This document shows positions 62,758 to 64,000 of a stretch of 64,000 nt of DNA, one piece after another. The notes beneath the pieces are model-generated. The model was not told where the DNA came from and searched no databases. It worked only from the letters and a program-made list of their open reading frames with translations. A program made the translations under genes and the position numbers. The stretch is from NCBI GenBank assembly GCA_000181795.3, contig CM012954.1, forward strand, positions 9,061,300 to 9,125,299, in the 5' to 3' direction. Position 1 is the stretch's first letter. Each line of letters begins with the position of its first letter. The DNA comes from Trichinella spiralis (lineage: Eukaryota > Nematoda > Enoplea > Trichinellida > Trichinellidae).

Positions 62758-63613
62758 TAAATTTATATTAAAAGATCCATCTATATGTACACTGGAAAGT
62801 AAATTTTAACACAGGCATAGTGTATTTAATATTTATCAATAAATGAACAATGAATGTGGTTATAGAAGTCTTAATGGTTATTTTCAGCGCAACTAACGTA
62901 ATTGAAATTGTTAAATTGCATAAGTGAAAGTTATTAAATTTGTAAAAACTGCTTATTTGTAAAATATTTGTAAAAATTAGTAAGTAAAATTTACAACTGG
63001 AGTAAGTTGCAAAAACACATCGAAACAAAAAACATGCAAGTAACAATTGCCCAAATACATGTTTGAAACGCTCATAAATACGCTACATATTAATTTATAT
63101 GTTTTTTGTAATAAATAACAAATCACTGAATGTCTTTTTAATGTAATTACTTTGTAAAAATATCACAAAATTATAATTGTACTAGATTTTCTTTTAACAC
63201 TCTACAGTAATCACACATTTCGACGCGCATGAATTTTGAACTCTTTTCTCAAAGACTTGTCAAGGACAAGGTCAGTGCCAAAACTCGAATAAATTTTAAT
63301 TTATACATCGTTTTTTAAATTCATTTTCCAGCTTTAAATTCACTTCAGTAAGAAGCTTAATTCACAAATCAATAAAGCGACGATATTAAGAAAAACTTCG
63401 CGACTGTTGTTTCAAAGTAGCAAAATAGGCAAAAACCATCCGATTTCGAGTAAAACTAAGCACAACACGAAGCAGAAAGTTATTTTAAACCATATATCAG
63501 TGTAGAATTTTTCTTTCTTTTCCTAACTTATATTAACAAAAAATTGACAGCATTGTTTTTACTTGTCTTCACAGATTTTCAAATAGAAACGTGCAGAAGA
63601 TCATTTGTTTAAC
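62758..63613. other. Intergenic, AT-rich
   Basis: The IF1 3' flank and helicase upstream region. A short frame at about 63230 (MNFELFSQRLVKDK then GTCAGT) could be a 5' exon, but nothing downstream joins convincingly. Confidence 0.5.
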
Positions 63614-64000
63614 ATGAGACTTTGGAACAATTTTTACTGCACACCGAAATACTCGATTCTACTGAGATCGCTTTGCTCTTCTTCGACTGCAAGCAGAAAT
63701 GTGAAAGTAGAATTGATTGGCGAAAATCTTCCGGAACCAGTTGCAGAGGTATCATCTGTCCCCTATTATTTGTCAAGTTGTTTGTATTCACTTCCATGAA
63801 ACTACCGCAATTGTCAATGTTGTATTTTTAGTTTCAATGCATGGGTTTTCATGGAAAAATTATGAACAATTTGGAAAAGTTTGGATTCCAAGTGCCAACT
63901 GCTGTTCAGAAATATTCTATTCCATTAGTTTTAGCTGGCCGTGATGTTATGACTTGCGCCGAAACAGGTGAGATGTGGTAAAACATTTGTACACTAAACT
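63614..64000 (+). CDS. DEAD-box RNA helicase, Vasa/PL10-like, 5' part
   Basis: An ATP-dependent RNA helicase, cut by the window edge. Exon 1 (63614-63748) encodes MRLWNNFYCTPKYSILLRSL, then VKVELIGENLPEPVAE. Exon 2 (about 63832-63966) encodes FQCMGFHGKIMNNLEKFG with the Q motif GFQVPTAVQKYSIP and motif I up to VMTCAETG at a GTGAGA donor. The order V.L.GE..P.PV..F before the Q motif resembles Vasa/PL10 (DDX3/DDX4) proteins, but the N-terminus is very short, has no RGG repeats, and could serve as a mitochondrial presequence. The ATG was chosen because the upstream codon in frame is TTG. Confidence 0.85.

Noticed and set aside
1-64000. Transposons, retroelements, virus-like elements, tRNA, rRNA, CRISPR, nematode operon trans-splice sites
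   Set aside because: I looked for reverse transcriptase, integrase, transposase and capsid-like text, terminal repeats, tRNA box sequences and repeat arrays and saw none that could be supported.

Overview
This is a 64-kb piece of an AT-rich animal nuclear genome, most likely from a nematode. Its genes are broken into many short exons by introns that are mostly 45-200 bp long. One gene is of the ODR-2/HOT type, a family best known from nematodes. A U12-type AT-AC intron, a class absent from Caenorhabditis and its relatives, points to an early-branching (Dorylaimia, Trichinella-like) nematode rather than a C. elegans relative. The genus cannot be fixed from the sequence alone.

Layout. The left end (70-173, +) may hold the last exon of an unknown gene. 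From 0.7 to 22.3 kb everything recognisable lies on the minus strand: NAT10 (rRNA/tRNA cytidine acetyltransferase, 21 exons, 1018 aa), trehalase (7 exons, 572 aa), a catalase-like protein that lacks the haem-tyrosine region (7 exons, 366 aa), CAB39/MO25 (7 exons, 332 aa), an intronless unrecognised 226-aa protein and an unrecognised membrane-anchored protein. At 22.3-22.7 kb a short shared promoter region leads rightward to WDHD1/AND-1/Ctf4 (replisome factor, +), followed by a tiny membrane protein (+). From 28 to 40 kb the minus strand carries ABHD11 and a long diacylglycerol kinase theta gene (C. elegans DGK-1 type), whose first C1 zinc finger is split by a 4.3-kb intron. A 9-kb gene-poor, microsatellite-rich stretch (40.2-49.4 kb) separates it from an ODR-2/Ly-6-like secreted protein (+, with a 4.2-kb intron). 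An Argonaute (-, 54.7-60.8 kb) follows. Its N-terminus is a 30-bp minisatellite interrupted by an assembly gap. Last come the mitochondrial ATP synthase inhibitor IF1 (+) and the 5' end of a Vasa/PL10-like DEAD-box helicase (+) that runs off the right edge.

How the genes relate. They are mostly housekeeping genes with no operon-like logic: RNA modification, sugar use, kinase scaffold, replication, lipid signalling, small-RNA pathway and mitochondrial energy control. For NAT10, trehalase, catalase-like, CAB39, ABHD11 and IF1 I traced every splice junction by hand, and the exon lengths sum to whole codons. Other gene models are approximate at the exon level.

Most notable observations: (1) a textbook AT-AC minor-spliceosome intron inside NAT10; (2) a catalase-fold protein that keeps the distal His and Asn but has lost the segment carrying the proximal haem tyrosine, so probably a pseudoenzyme; (3) a minisatellite-encoded Argonaute N-terminus. 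No virus-like element, transposon, rRNA, tRNA or CRISPR array was recognised.
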